From contig NZ_JABWGX010000002.1 in NCBI RefSeq assembly GCF_021730435.1, positions 124,001 to 188,000 of the forward strand: DNA of 64,000 nt. Reading direction: 5' to 3'. The stretch's first letter is position 1, and each line of letters opens with the position of its first letter. Source of the DNA: Xanthobacter agilis. GTDB taxonomy: Bacteria; Pseudomonadota; Alphaproteobacteria; Rhizobiales; Xanthobacteraceae. Under the pieces are notes generated by a model, which was not told the origin of the DNA, made no database searches, and saw nothing but the letters and a program-made list of their open reading frames with translations. Positions 36,728 to 46,402 of the stretch are shown one piece after another. Both the position numbers and the translations under genes were made by a program.

Positions 36728-37858
36728 TCACTTGCCGCGCTTGAAGGCGTTCCAGGTCTTGGTAATGACGCGCTGGACCGCCGGTTCGTTGGTGGTCACG
36801 ATGAACAGGCGCGAGAAGGTGTCCTTGTCCGGATAGATGGACGGATTGTCCAGGATCGCCTTGTCGATATATTTCTGCGATTCCAGATTTCCGTTGGCGT
36901 AAGAGATATAGTTCGAGTTCTTCGCCGCGATTTCCGGACGCATCATGTAATTGATGAAGGTCAGCGCCTCATCCACATGCTTGGCGTCCTTCGGGATGGC
37001 GAAATTGTCGAACCACATCAGCGCGCCCTGCTTGGGGATCTGGTATCCCACGTTCACCGGCGGCTTCTTGGTCTTCTTGGCGGCTTCCTCGGCGCGGGTC
37101 TTGGCCTGGAACACGTCGCCCGACCAGCCCACCGCGAGACAGATGTCGCCACGGGCCAGGGCATTGATATAGCCCGAGGAATCGAACTTCTTGATATAGG
37201 GGCGGATGGTCATCAGAAGCTCGCCGGCCTTCTGGATGTCCTCCGGCTTCTTGGAATCGGGGTCGAGCCCCAGATACTTCATGGCGGAGGGGATGACCTC
37301 CTCCGGGCCGTCCAGCATGTAGACGCCGCAGTCCTTCAGCTTGGAGATGTTTTCCGGCTTGAACACGATGTCCCAGGTGTTCATGGGCACGTCGCCGAGC
37401 CGTTCCTTCACCTTGTCCACATTGTAGCCGATGCCGGTGGTGCCCCACATGTAGTTGACGGCGCGGGCATTGTCCGGATCATAGACGGCGAGGCGGCTCG
37501 TCACCTCGGGCCAAGCGTATTTGAGGTTCGGGATCTTGGACTTGTCGAGGGGCATGAAGATGCCCGCCTTGATCTGCCGCTGCAGGAACGAGCCCGAGGG
37601 CACCACCACGTCGTAGCCGGTCTTGCCCGCGAGCAGCTTCGTCTCCAGCACCTCGTTGCTGTCGAAGACGTCGTAGCGGACCTTGATGCCGGTCTCCTTG
37701 GTGAAGTCCTCAAGCACGGTGGGGTCGATATAGTCCGACCAGTTGAAGACGTTGAGCACCTTCTCCTGGGCGAACGCCGGCCCGCTGAAGGCCACGCCCG
37801 CACCGAGCATCACGCCCAGTCCCACGCCCAAGACAGCCGCTTTGAAAGCGCGACGCAT
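36728..37858 (-). CDS. potF: polyamine ABC transporter substrate-binding protein (PotF-like)
   Basis: The 376-residue periplasmic binding protein has a signal peptide ending GPAFAQ. The mature N-terminus KVLNVFNWSDYIDPTVLEDF is the family signature, followed by GYDVVVPSGSFLQRQI and NYMWGTTGIGYNVDKV. It should bind putrescine or spermidine and deliver it to a PotGHI-type importer. No ATPase or permease gene is next to it, so it works with components elsewhere or is an orphan. The ATG at 37858 has GGAGAA upstream. The next gene upstream encodes a glutamine-synthetase-like enzyme, which suggests a polyamine-use locus. Confidence 0.92.
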   Translation of the reverse strand: MRRAFKAAVLGVGLGVMLGAGVAFSGPAFAQEKVLNVFNWSDYIDPTVLEDFTKETGIKVRYDVFDSNEVLETKLLAGKTGYDVVVPSGSFLQRQIKAGIFMPLDKSKIPNLKYAWPEVTSRLAVYDPDNARAVNYMWGTTGIGYNVDKVKERLGDVPMNTWDIVFKPENISKLKDCGVYMLDGPEEVIPSAMKYLGLDPDSKKPEDIQKAGELLMTIRPYIKKFDSSGYINALARGDICLAVGWSGDVFQAKTRAEEAAKKTKKPPVNVGYQIPKQGALMWFDNFAIPKDAKHVDEALTFINYMMRPEIAAKNSNYISYANGNLESQKYIDKAILDNPSIYPDKDTFSRLFIVTTNEPAVQRVITKTWNAFKRGK

Positions 37859-38057
37859 CCGCTGTTCTCCTCTGAGAGACGACGGGATTGTCTCTCCCGC
37901 CCGCCAACGGAGGCTATTGCGTCGGGCGACAGCGCTCAACCCGAAAAGTCAAAATCCCTCAGTCAAAAAGCATAACGCGGACCGATCCCGCCACGACGGG
38001 CGACGAGCGAAATGGAAGGGCACGCGAATGCCCCCCCATGTCACGCTTCTGTTTCGC

Positions 38058-39452
38058 TCACAGATAGGTTTCATACTCCAGCGGTAGGATGACCCGCGTG
38101 AAGGCGGCCAGTTCTTCGGCCTTCATCACCCCATACACCCTGCGGTACTCCTCCCCAAACGCCTTGGCGATGAAGGGCGAGGTGCTGAAGCGCGCGACCG
38201 CGTCCGCCATGGCGGGGCTCAGCTTGGGCGCCTCATGGTCATAGGCGTTGCCCACCAGGGCCGGCGGCGGCTCGATCTTCTGTTCCAGCCCCTCCAGCAT
38301 GCCGGCCAGGATGGCGGCGAGCACGAGATGGGGATGGGCCTCCGCCCCGGCGATGCGATGCTCCAGGCGCCGGGCCTTGGGCGGGCCGTTGGGCACCCGC
38401 ACCGCCACCGAGCGGTTGTCATAGCCCCAGGTCACCGACACCGGCGCGTAGCTGCCCGGCACCAGCCGCCGGTAGCCGTTGAAGCTCGGCACGAACAGCA
38501 AGGTGGAATCGATCATGGTGGCCAGCAGCCCGCCGGCGGCGTGGCGCAGCGCCGCATCGCCCACGTCGGGCCGAGCGAAATGGTTGGCGCCGTCCTTTTC
38601 CACCAGGCTCACATGCACATGCATGCCGTTGCCGGCGAAATCCGCCAGCGGCTTGGCCATGAAGGTGGCGCGCAGACCGTTGCGCCGGGCCACGCCGTCG
38701 ATGAGGCGGCGCAGCAGGATGGCGTCATCCGCCGCCGCCATGGGATCGACCCGGTGATAGAGATTGACCTCGAACTGGCCCGGCGCCGCTTCCGAAATCA
38801 CCGTGTCGGCGGGCAGGCCCTGGGCGACGCAGGCTTCGCGGATCTCGTGCAGCACATCCGAGAAGGCGTCGAGGTCGGACATGGAATACATGTTCTGCCG
38901 CGCCTGGCCGGTGGCGGGAAACACCGGCTGCGGCACCTCACCCGGCGCGCCGGGCTTCAACAGATAGAATTCGAGCTCGAACGCCACGCATGGGGTGAGC
39001 CCGAGGGCGTCGAAGCGGGAGACGATCTTGGCGAGCTGCTGGCGTGGATCGAGCCGCCACGGCGCGCCGCGCGCGGAGCCATCGGGCTGGTGCATGGTGA
39101 TGAGCACCTGCGCCGTCGGCCGCGAGGCCCAGGGCACCGGCTTCAACGTGCCCGGCACCGGCCAGCACAGGCCGTCCTTGTCGCCGGTCTCAAGGTGGAT
39201 CTGGGTGGCCTCCACCTCGCAGCCCCACACGTCGAGGCCGAAGATGGACAGCGGAATCGCGACCCCGTCCTTCCACACCTTGCCGAGAGAGCTACCCGGC
39301 AACCATTTGCCCCGGAGGATGCCGGAGGTGTCCGGCAGCAGAACCTCCACCACATCGGGGGTGCCGAAGGCATTCAAATAGGCCGCGGCCTCATCCGCCG
39401 GCGCTTCCTGCGCCGCGGGTTGGAGAGGCTGACCGGATGCAGATACCGGCAT
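38058..39452 (-). CDS. glutamine synthetase family protein (possible gamma-glutamylpolyamine synthetase)
   Basis: The 464-residue enzyme has the glutamine synthetase catalytic domain: FELEFYLL, EAAPGQFEVNLYHR, NGMHVHVSLVEKDG and NRSVAVRVPNGPPKARRLEHR. It lacks an obvious adenylylation loop, so it is not the housekeeping GlnA. By family and by its place beside the PotF-like gene it may join glutamate to putrescine or another amine (PuuA-like). That assignment is inference. The ATG at 39452 has GGAG upstream. It is transcribed in the same direction as potF, 199 bases ahead of it. Confidence 0.85.
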   Translation of the reverse strand: MPVSASGQPLQPAAQEAPADEAAAYLNAFGTPDVVEVLLPDTSGILRGKWLPGSSLGKVWKDGVAIPLSIFGLDVWGCEVEATQIHLETGDKDGLCWPVPGTLKPVPWASRPTAQVLITMHQPDGSARGAPWRLDPRQQLAKIVSRFDALGLTPCVAFELEFYLLKPGAPGEVPQPVFPATGQARQNMYSMSDLDAFSDVLHEIREACVAQGLPADTVISEAAPGQFEVNLYHRVDPMAAADDAILLRRLIDGVARRNGLRATFMAKPLADFAGNGMHVHVSLVEKDGANHFARPDVGDAALRHAAGGLLATMIDSTLLFVPSFNGYRRLVPGSYAPVSVTWGYDNRSVAVRVPNGPPKARRLEHRIAGAEAHPHLVLAAILAGMLEGLEQKIEPPPALVGNAYDHEAPKLSPAMADAVARFSTSPFIAKAFGEEYRRVYGVMKAEELAAFTRVILPLEYETYL

Positions 39453-39641
39453 GATGCTCCAGATCACAGATGACGATGCCACCATCCAAGCGCGAAGCCG
39501 CGAAAGCTTCAAGCGCGACGATGGCCCATCGCCTGCGCGCTGGCGTAAAATCGGGCGCCCCGTCCCATGGCCGGTCCCCCCCGATGAACGGCGCGCCGGG
39601 CATCGGGGGGACAACGACGCAAGGGAAACAGGGGAAGACGG

Positions 39642-39983
39642 TCAGCCGCGCTCGATGTCGAAGCCGGCGGACTTCCAGGCCAGGATGCCGCCCTGCATAT
39701 GCTCCTCGAACGGCAGGCCGGCCCGTTGGGCCGCCGCGAGTGCCTGCTGCGAGCGCTGGCCCGAGCGACAGGAAAAGACCAGGCGCTTGCCGGCCGGATC
39801 CGGCAGCGGCTCCACCGCGAACCGGCTCAGCGGCACATTGACCGCGCCGGGAATGCGCTCGGCCTGCACCTCGTTGAGCTCGCGCACATCCACCAGGAGG
39901 ATGGTGCCGTTATTCAGGCCGGCTTTCACGTCGGCCGGCGTCAGGTGGGTCACAAGCCCGCCGAAGGGGTTTCTCTCGCTCAT
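39642..39983 (-). CDS. rhodanese-like domain protein
   Basis: The 113-residue single-domain rhodanese carries the active-site loop CRSGQRS, with Cys followed by two Arg as in GlpE-type sulfurtransferases. LLVDVRELNEVQAERIPGAVNVPL is the substrate-side motif. It moves sulfane sulfur between thiols; the in vivo partner is unknown. The ATG at 39983 is the family start. It stands 189 bases upstream of the glutamine-synthetase-like gene on the same strand. Confidence 0.92.
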   Translation of the reverse strand: MSERNPFGGLVTHLTPADVKAGLNNGTILLVDVRELNEVQAERIPGAVNVPLSRFAVEPLPDPAGKRLVFSCRSGQRSQQALAAAQRAGLPFEEHMQGGILAWKSAGFDIERG

Positions 39984-40266
39984 GAATGGACTGTCCTTGG
40001 AAGAAGGCGCAAACCCTGCACCCGACCACCGCCGCAATGCAAGTCCATCGACACCGCCAAGCGGCACCGAACATTCAACTTAAGGCGCACGCCAGCGGGT
40101 CCGGTTCGGCGCAGCCCGACACGCCACGGCGAAGCTTGGAAAAAGCAACGCGGACGCCTCACCTTCGCCGCAGATTCTGCTCATCTGCCGTTCATCTTTG
40201 TTTTGTTACACCGCGTTTCGTCATCACGGCCGGGCGGCATCGCCGGCGCGGCCCTGGGGAAAGACC

Positions 40267-40575
40267 ATGCTGATCCGCGCCGGGCTCGTCGCCCTGACCC
40301 TGACCTGCCTCGCCACCACGGCGCAGGCGCAGAACAATACGGCGGCCGGCGCCCTCATCGGCGGCGCCACCGGCGCCATCATCGGCGGCGCGGTCACCGG
40401 GCGCGCGGGCGGAGCGGCGGTGGGCGCGGTGCTGGGCGGCGCCACCGGGGCGATTCTCGGCGCCCAGAGCGAGCAGCCGCCGCAGCCCTATTACGTCTGG
40501 GGCCAGGACGGCCGCTGCTACCTGCAAAATCCCAATGGCGCGGTGACCCGCGTGTCCCGCTCCAATTGCCAATGA
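40267..40575 (+). CDS. glycine-zipper envelope protein
   Basis: The 102-residue protein has a signal peptide (GLVALTLTCLATTAQAQ). A glycine-zipper hairpin follows, GALIGGATGAIIGGAVTGRAGG and AVGAVLGGATGAILGAQ. A short C-terminal part has two Cys (GRCYLQ and SNCQ) that may form a disulfide. Proteins of this type insert in or lie along the envelope; a defined function is not known. The ATG at 40267 has GGGGAAAG close upstream. A terminator follows at 40634. Confidence 0.85.
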   Translation: MLIRAGLVALTLTCLATTAQAQNNTAAGALIGGATGAIIGGAVTGRAGGAAVGAVLGGATGAILGAQSEQPPQPYYVWGQDGRCYLQNPNGAVTRVSRSNCQ

Positions 40576-40633
40576 GGTCTCATGGGAACTGTTGATCGGT
40601 TCCGTACCCCCGCACGGATCCGATCAATGGGAG

Positions 40634-40660
40634 GGCGCCGGCGACAGCCGGCGCCTTTTT
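40634..40660 (+). terminator. Rho-independent terminator of the glycine-zipper gene
   Basis: The perfect 9-base stem GGCGCCGGC / GCCGGCGCC has a GACA loop and is followed by five T's. It is about 60 bases after the stop. Confidence 0.9.
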
Positions 40661-40751
40661 CCATTCTGGCTGGCGGAACACCCCGCGATGCCCTTGCCCC
40701 CTTGCCCCCTTGGCCCTTGCCCCTTGGCAGGGGGCGGGCAAAGCTGCTGTG

Positions 40752-41726
40752 ATGGCGCACGATTCACCGCTCCGGTTCTGCCTGATGCCGCCGACCCTCC
40801 CGATCCACCCCGATCTCGACACGCTGCGCGCCGGCGGCAAGAGAGCCATCGCCCAGGCTCTCGCCGCGGTGGAAACCCGCCGCGGCCAAGGCGAGCTGGT
40901 GGCCCTGCTCGATGCCGCCGCCAAGGCCGGCAAGGCCCATGTGCTGGGCCTCACGGGGCCGCCCGGCGTCGGCAAGTCCACCCTCACCAATGCCCTGGTG
41001 CACCGGGCGCGGGCGGCGGGCCGGACGGTGGCGGTGCTGGCCGTCGATCCCTCCTCCCGTCGCACCAAGGGCGCGCTTCTGGGTGATCGTGCCCGCATCC
41101 AGACCGATCCGGAAGACCGCGGCGTGTTCGTGCGCTCCATGGCGGCCCGCGACCGGCTCGGCGGCCTCTCCGACGACGCCATCGCCGCCGTGGTGCTGCT
41201 GCGCGCGGTCTATGACCTCGTGATCGTGGAAACCGTGGGGGTCGGCCAGTCGGAGGCGGACATCTCGCTGGTCGCCGACACCGTGGTGCTGTGCATCCAG
41301 CCGGCATCGGGCGACAGCCTCCAGTTCATGAAGGCGGGAGTGATGGAGCTGCCGGACATCATCGTCGTCACCAAGGCCGACATGGTGGAGGTCTCCCGCC
41401 GGGCCGCCTCCGAGGTGGCCGGGGCGCTCTCCCTGTCGGGCGGGGGCGAGGGGTGGCGGGTGCCGGTGATCCGCCTGTCCGCCGCCAGCGGCGAGGGGCT
41501 CGACGCCTTCGACCTCGAAGTGGACGCCCACCGCGCCTTTCTCGCCGCCGAGGGGCGCCGGGATGCCCTGCGCGCCGCCCAGGAAGCCAAATGGGTGGAG
41601 GAAGCCATAAAGGTGCGCTTCGGCACCTACGGCCTCGCCCGCGCCCGTGGCCTTGCGACCACAGCCGCTACCCCCTTCGCCCGCGAGGCGGAATTGGCGG
41701 CGCGGTTAACCTCCGATCAAGGGTAA
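40752..41726 (+). CDS. meaB: methylmalonyl-CoA mutase-associated GTPase MeaB
   Basis: The 324-residue G3E-family GTPase loads and protects adenosylcobalamin in methylmalonyl-CoA or related mutases. Walker A is GLTGPPGVGKSTL, base-recognition is VVTKADMVE, and AVDPSSRRTKGALLGDR with ETVGVGQSEADI completes the family pattern. The mutase genes are not adjacent. The start at 40752 or 40785 is uncertain, because ribosome sites are weak at both. The role fits the ethylmalonyl-CoA pathway or propionate use. Confidence 0.94.
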   Translation: MAHDSPLRFCLMPPTLPIHPDLDTLRAGGKRAIAQALAAVETRRGQGELVALLDAAAKAGKAHVLGLTGPPGVGKSTLTNALVHRARAAGRTVAVLAVDPSSRRTKGALLGDRARIQTDPEDRGVFVRSMAARDRLGGLSDDAIAAVVLLRAVYDLVIVETVGVGQSEADISLVADTVVLCIQPASGDSLQFMKAGVMELPDIIVVTKADMVEVSRRAASEVAGALSLSGGGEGWRVPVIRLSAASGEGLDAFDLEVDAHRAFLAAEGRRDALRAAQEAKWVEEAIKVRFGTYGLARARGLATTAATPFAREAELAARLTSDQG

Positions 41727-41780
41727 TCCGCCAATATTCTTGCCTGTCGCCGGACCGCAACAGCCGGCGACGGAGAGCGT

Positions 41781-41842
41781 TTCGAGCGATCGGAGCATTT
41801 TCAAGCGAATCGGGGAACGGTTCACGCTGAAACATGCTCGAA
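41781..41842. repeat. palindromic intergenic repeat (Hyphomicrobiales REP-like)
   Basis: GAGCATTTTCAAGCG (41793-41807) and CGCTGAAACATGCTC (41825-41839) form an imperfect hairpin, with TTCGAGC at 41781 and GCTCGAA at 41836 just outside or overlapping. Sequences resembling GAGCATTTTCAAGCGAA-N-CGGTTC are common dispersed intergenic repeats in this order, from memory. It lies in the gap between meaB and the SleB-type gene. The surrounding 41727-41998 has no gene. Confidence 0.6.
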
Positions 41843-41998
41843 TGCCGTGATCTGAAGCCATTTTCGCGACCCAGAGGGCGCGGAACAGGCTCTAGAACAG
41901 GGGCGCGCGCGACGACGCATGATCGCAATTTTCCAGGCGGGACCGGGCGCGAACGCGGCCGGCACCCGCCCCGCGTCAGGCGAACGAGGGCAGGACCC

Positions 41999-43240
41999 AT
42001 GGCTTCTTCGGATGTGTGGCGGCACGCGCTGCCGCTCGTCGTGGCCGTCGGCATGCTCGGCACCGGGTCCGGCCCTTTGGCCGCCGGCGAAGCGGGGCTG
42101 GCGGATGGCTCCGGCACCGCGCTGCTCTCCGCCCCCCTTTCGGCCCCCATGCGCACCCTGAAGGTCGCCACCCTCGACCTGCCGCGCCCCATCGGCACCA
42201 TGCGTGCGGTTCCCGACCTCGCGGCGGCGCCCGCGCCCGAACCGCCCGCGCCGCCCGCCACCCCCGACCGCGCCTTTCAATATCCCCCGCTCTTGGTGCT
42301 GGCTGATCCGCAAAGCGGCCCCGACGCACCGCCCGCGACCGCGGCGGATTCCGCGTCGCAGGACACTGACGACGCCGGCGACAACCGGCCGAGCGCCCAT
42401 CTGGAGCTCGCCCTCGACCTGCTGCTGGAACTGCCCGGAATCCAGGACGACGGTGCCGGCCTCACCGCCTCCACCTCCTTCGGCATCGACTTCGACGGCA
42501 TGGAAGCCGCCGACGTCATACTGCCCCCGGTCCCCGAGACGGTGCCCGAGGACGCCCCACCGAGCGACGCCCTGACCGAGGTCTCCCCCGGCGAGGCCGC
42601 GGAACCCGCCATCCTGCACGACACCACCACCGTGTTCGCCAGCGATCCGCGCCAGTTCCCGCCGCTGGCCTTCGAGTATCACGCTTTGGCCGACCAGGGT
42701 TTCGTGCCCCAGCCACTGTCACCGCCGGCGCCGGCGCCCACTCTCGCCCCCGCGATGGCGGAGGAGCAGAGCCCCGAGCGCGACGGCATCTGGCCCTCGC
42801 CCGCCCAGCGCTTGGCGCTTCAGGGCGCCAACCTCGCCCGCGCGCAGAAATGCCTCGCGGAGGCCGTCTATTTCGAAAGCCGCGGCGAGCCCAAGCGAGG
42901 TCAGATCGCGGTGGCGCAAGTGATCGTGAACCGGGTTTTCTCCGGATATTACCCGGCGGACGTGTGCGGCACCGTCTACCAGAACGCCAGCCGGCACCTC
43001 GCCTGCCAGTTCACCTTCGCCTGCGACAATGTGAAGGACGTGATCCGCGAGCCGGACATGTGGGTGCAGGCCAAGCAGATCGCCGCCGACATGCTGGATG
43101 GCAAGCTCTGGCTCGACAGCGTCGGCCGCGCCACCCATTACCACGCGTATTGGGTGCATCCGAGCTGGGTGCGCGAGATGAACAAGCTCGACCGCATCGG
43201 CGTGCACACCTTCTATCGCCCCCGCCGCTGGCAGGGCTGA
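41999..43240 (+). CDS. cell wall hydrolase, SleB family
   Basis: The 413-residue protein has an N-terminal hydrophobic segment (LPLVVAVGMLGTGS). A long Pro/Ala-rich, acidic low-complexity region (about residues 50-275) follows. The C-terminal Hydrolase_2/SleB domain starts near LARAQKCLAEAVYFESRGEP and contains the catalytic Glu in YFESRGE, the conserved Cys in CGTVYQ and HLACQFTFACD, and the terminal ATHYHAYWVHPSW. SleB-like enzymes are lytic transglycosylases of peptidoglycan. In non-sporulating alphaproteobacteria they probably remodel the wall. The ATG at 41999 is the first that gives a signal anchor. The GNAT gene follows after 17 bases. Confidence 0.9.
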   Translation: MASSDVWRHALPLVVAVGMLGTGSGPLAAGEAGLADGSGTALLSAPLSAPMRTLKVATLDLPRPIGTMRAVPDLAAAPAPEPPAPPATPDRAFQYPPLLVLADPQSGPDAPPATAADSASQDTDDAGDNRPSAHLELALDLLLELPGIQDDGAGLTASTSFGIDFDGMEAADVILPPVPETVPEDAPPSDALTEVSPGEAAEPAILHDTTTVFASDPRQFPPLAFEYHALADQGFVPQPLSPPAPAPTLAPAMAEEQSPERDGIWPSPAQRLALQGANLARAQKCLAEAVYFESRGEPKRGQIAVAQVIVNRVFSGYYPADVCGTVYQNASRHLACQFTFACDNVKDVIREPDMWVQAKQIAADMLDGKLWLDSVGRATHYHAYWVHPSWVREMNKLDRIGVHTFYRPRRWQG

Positions 43241-43257
43241 GCACGCAGGGGCGGGGC

Positions 43258-43806
43258 ATGATCGAGAACAGCTTCCTCGCCCGTCCCCACCCGGTGTTCC
43301 GCGACAGCTATGTGGAGGCGTTGCGGGAAGGCTTCGTCTGGGCCGCCCGCGCGCCCCTCGACGCCGACGCCATCGCCTTCGTGTCGAGCCACTTCCCCGA
43401 CTATCTGGCGCGCCTCGACGAGGACGGGCAGATGCCGAAGCCCGGCGGGCCGAGCCTGTCGGGAGTGCCGTCCACCACCTATTGGCTGGTGGACGGGCCG
43501 GCTTTCATCGGTGCCGTGAACATCCGCGCCCGCATCGACACGCCGTCCCTGGTCCATTTCGGCGGCCATGTGGGCTATGCGGTGCGCCCCTCCCGACAGG
43601 GACGCGGCTACGGCCGGCGGCAACTGGCGCTCGCCCTCGACATTTGCCGGGGCATGGGGCTGTGCGTGCCGCGCCTGAGCTGCGCCCAGGACAATCCCGC
43701 CTCGCGCAGGGTCATCGAGGCCAATGGCGGGGTGCTGCTGCGCCACTGCCCGCCCGCCTGGTACGCGCCCTACCCCTATCTGCTCTACGAGATCCCCCTG
43801 CTGTAG
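43258..43806 (+). CDS. GNAT family N-acetyltransferase
   Basis: The 182-residue GNAT enzyme has the acetyl-CoA motif VGYAVRPSRQGRGYGRRQLALAL with the Q/R-x-x-G-x-G/A core. DNPASRRVIEANGGVLL follows. Members with this layout acetylate amines of small molecules or proteins; the substrate cannot be predicted. The ATG at 43258 has GGGGCGG upstream. It begins 17 bases after the SleB-type gene and is probably cotranscribed. Confidence 0.9.
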   Translation: MIENSFLARPHPVFRDSYVEALREGFVWAARAPLDADAIAFVSSHFPDYLARLDEDGQMPKPGGPSLSGVPSTTYWLVDGPAFIGAVNIRARIDTPSLVHFGGHVGYAVRPSRQGRGYGRRQLALALDICRGMGLCVPRLSCAQDNPASRRVIEANGGVLLRHCPPAWYAPYPYLLYEIPLL

Positions 43807-43820
43807 CGTGCCGGATACGC

Positions 43821-43861
43821 CACGGGCCCGGCCGCGGCATGACACCGCGACCGGGCCCGTG
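43821..43861. terminator. hairpin between convergent GNAT and malic enzyme genes
   Basis: CACGGGCCCGGCCGCGG, a 7-base loop, then CCGCGACCGGGCCCGTG gives a long stem with one mismatch. There is no clear T-run, so it is a terminator-like structure between convergent transcripts. Confidence 0.6.
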
Positions 43862-43886
43862 GCTGCATCCGCGAACCGGAGGCCGA

Positions 43887-46169
43887 TCAGAGGCCGGTCT
43901 GAGCCTCCACCACCGCCACCGCCGTCATGTTGACGATGCCGCGCGCGGTGATCGAGGGGCTCAGGATGTGAGCGGGCTTCGCCGTGCCCATCAGGATGGG
44001 TCCGACGGGCAGCGAATCACCCAGCACCTTCAGCATGTTGTAGGCGATGTCGGAGGCGTCGAGGTCGGGCATCACCAGCACGTTCGCGACGCCATTGAGC
44101 CGCGAGTGCGGGAACGCGCGCTTGCGGATGTCCTCCACCAGGGCCGCATCGGCCTGCATCTCGCCGTCCACCTGGAGGTCGGGTGCCCGCTCGCGCAGGA
44201 TATCCAGGGCCGCCCGCACCCGCTTGGCCGCGAGCGTCTCATGGCTGCCGAAGTTGGAGTGGGAGAGCAGCGCAACCCGCGGCTCCAGGCCGAAGCGCCG
44301 CACATGGGCCGCCGCCAGCACCGTCATTTCGGCGAGGTCGGGAGCCGTCGGCTCGGTCTGGATCTGGGTGTCGCAGATGAAGAAGTTGCCCTTGGGCGTG
44401 ATGAGCAGCGACAGCGCCGCCAGTTCCTTCACGCCCGGCGCGCGGCCGATGATGTCGCGCACCTGGCGGAAATGCCGGGTGAAGCGGCCTTCGATGCCGC
44501 ACAGCATGGCATCCGCCTCGCCGCGCCGCACCGCCAGCGCGGCGATCACGGTGGGATGGGTGCGTACCAGGGTGCGGGCGGCGTCCGGCGTCACGCCCCG
44601 GCGACCGGCCACCTCGATATAGTCGCGCACATAGTCGCGGTAACGCGGATCGTCTTCGGGATTGATGAGATCGAAGTCGACGCCGGCCTGGATGGCGAGG
44701 CCGAAGCGCTTGATGCGGGTGTCCACCACATTGGGACGGGCCACCAGGATGGGACGGGCGATGCCCTCTTCCACCACCGCCTGAACCGCGCGCAGCACGC
44801 GCTCGTCCTCGCCCTCGGCATAGATCACGCGCTTCATGTCCTGCTTCGCGCGGGCGAACAGGGGACGCATGATGAAGCCGGAGCGGAACACGAAGTCGTC
44901 GAGCACCGCGAGGTAATGCTCGAAATCGGCGATCGGCCGGGTGGCGACGCCGGTATCCATGGCCGCCTTCGCCACCGCCGGCGCGATCCGCAGGATCAGG
45001 CGCGGATCGAACGGCGAGGGAATGAGCGAATCGGCGCCGAACATGCGGGTCTCGCCGCCATAGGCGCGGGCCACCACGTCGGACGGGGTCTCTCGGGCAA
45101 GCGCGGCGATGGCCTCCACGGCGGCCATCTTCATCTCGTCATTGATATCGGTGGCGCCCACATCCAGCGCCCCGCGGAAGATGTAGGGGAAGCACAGGAC
45201 GTTGTTGACCTGGTTCGGGAAATCCGAACGGCCGGTGCAGATCATGGCATCGGGCCGCGCCTCGCGGGCAAGCTCCGGCATGATCTCGGGGGTGGGATTG
45301 GCAAGGGCGAGGATGAGCGGATGGTCCGCCATCTTCTTCACCATCTCCGGCTTCAGCACGCCGCCTGCGGACAGGCCGAGGAAGATGTGCGCGCCTTCGA
45401 TGACCTCGTCCAGGGTGCGCTTGTCGGTCTTCTGGGCGAACTTTTCCTTGTAGGGGTCCATCAGGGTATTGCGCCCCTCATAGACCACGCCCTCGATGTC
45501 GCAGACCCAGATGTTTTCCCGGCGGGCGCCGAGCTTCACCAGAAGGTTGAGGGAGGCAAGGGCGGCGGCGCCGGCGCCGGAGGCGACGATCTTGAGGTCG
45601 CCGATCTTGCGATTGCCCACTTCCATCGCGTTGCGCACGGCGGCGCCGACGATGATGGCGGTGCCGTGCTGGTCGTCATGGAAGACCGGAATCTTCATGC
45701 GCTCGCGCAGCTGGCGCTCCACCTCGAAGCACTCGGGGGCCTTGATGTCCTCAAGGTTGATGCCGCCGAAGGTGGGCTCGAGGGCGGAGATCACGTCCAC
45801 CATGCGCTCCACCGTCAACGCGTCGATCTCGATGTCGAACACGTCGATGCCGGAGAATTTCTTGAACAGGACCGCCTTGCCCTCCATCACCGGCTTGCCG
45901 GCGAGGGGACCGATGGCGCCGAGGCCCAGCACCGCGGTGCCGTTGGACACCACGCCCACGAGGTTCGCCCGGATGGTCAGCTCGGCCGCCTGCAGCGGAT
46001 CGGCGGCGATGGCCTCGCACGCGGCGGCGACGCCCGGCGAATAGGCCAAAGCCAGGTCCCGCTGGTTGCCCAGCGGCTTGGTGGCCTGGATCTCCAGCTT
46101 TCCCGGCCGTGGCAGACGGTGGTAAACGAGCGCTCCGGAACGCAGATCCTCGGAAATATTCGACGCCAT
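43887..46169 (-). CDS. maeB: NADP-dependent malic enzyme with C-terminal phosphotransacetylase-like domain
   Basis: The 760-residue enzyme converts malate to pyruvate and CO2. The N-terminal malic-enzyme half contains [46 protein letters not shown] and the NADP motif [16 protein letters not shown], with HDDQHGTA. From about residue 430 on there is a phosphotransacetylase-like domain ([27 protein letters not shown]), which is regulatory and binds acetyl-CoA in known MaeB proteins. Length is typical. The ATG at 46169 begins [17 protein letters not shown]. It is monocistronic and convergent with the GNAT gene. Confidence 0.95.
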   Translation of the reverse strand: MASNISEDLRSGALVYHRLPRPGKLEIQATKPLGNQRDLALAYSPGVAAACEAIAADPLQAAELTIRANLVGVVSNGTAVLGLGAIGPLAGKPVMEGKAVLFKKFSGIDVFDIEIDALTVERMVDVISALEPTFGGINLEDIKAPECFEVERQLRERMKIPVFHDDQHGTAIIVGAAVRNAMEVGNRKIGDLKIVASGAGAAALASLNLLVKLGARRENIWVCDIEGVVYEGRNTLMDPYKEKFAQKTDKRTLDEVIEGAHIFLGLSAGGVLKPEMVKKMADHPLILALANPTPEIMPELAREARPDAMICTGRSDFPNQVNNVLCFPYIFRGALDVGATDINDEMKMAAVEAIAALARETPSDVVARAYGGETRMFGADSLIPSPFDPRLILRIAPAVAKAAMDTGVATRPIADFEHYLAVLDDFVFRSGFIMRPLFARAKQDMKRVIYAEGEDERVLRAVQAVVEEGIARPILVARPNVVDTRIKRFGLAIQAGVDFDLINPEDDPRYRDYVRDYIEVAGRRGVTPDAARTLVRTHPTVIAALAVRRGEADAMLCGIEGRFTRHFRQVRDIIGRAPGVKELAALSLLITPKGNFFICDTQIQTEPTAPDLAEMTVLAAAHVRRFGLEPRVALLSHSNFGSHETLAAKRVRAALDILRERAPDLQVDGEMQADAALVEDIRKRAFPHSRLNGVANVLVMPDLDASDIAYNMLKVLGDSLPVGPILMGTAKPAHILSPSITARGIVNMTAVAVVEAQTGL

Positions 46170-46402
46170 CCCTGTCGTTGCTCCTTCACCATCCGCCGCG
46201 CTACTACGATACCGCGCACCCACGCTCGCGTGTGTACGCCCGCGCGATCTCGATACGATCTCTCTTGCGTCATCCCTGAAACGGGGGCGAAAGGTAGCGG
46301 TGCGGTTCGCCGATGTCACGGTCCACCGCACAAATTGAGCAATGCTGCGAACGCACAGGAAACCTGTGCTTTCCGCAGAGGTCGCCGGCAAGGACTTTTC
46401 CC

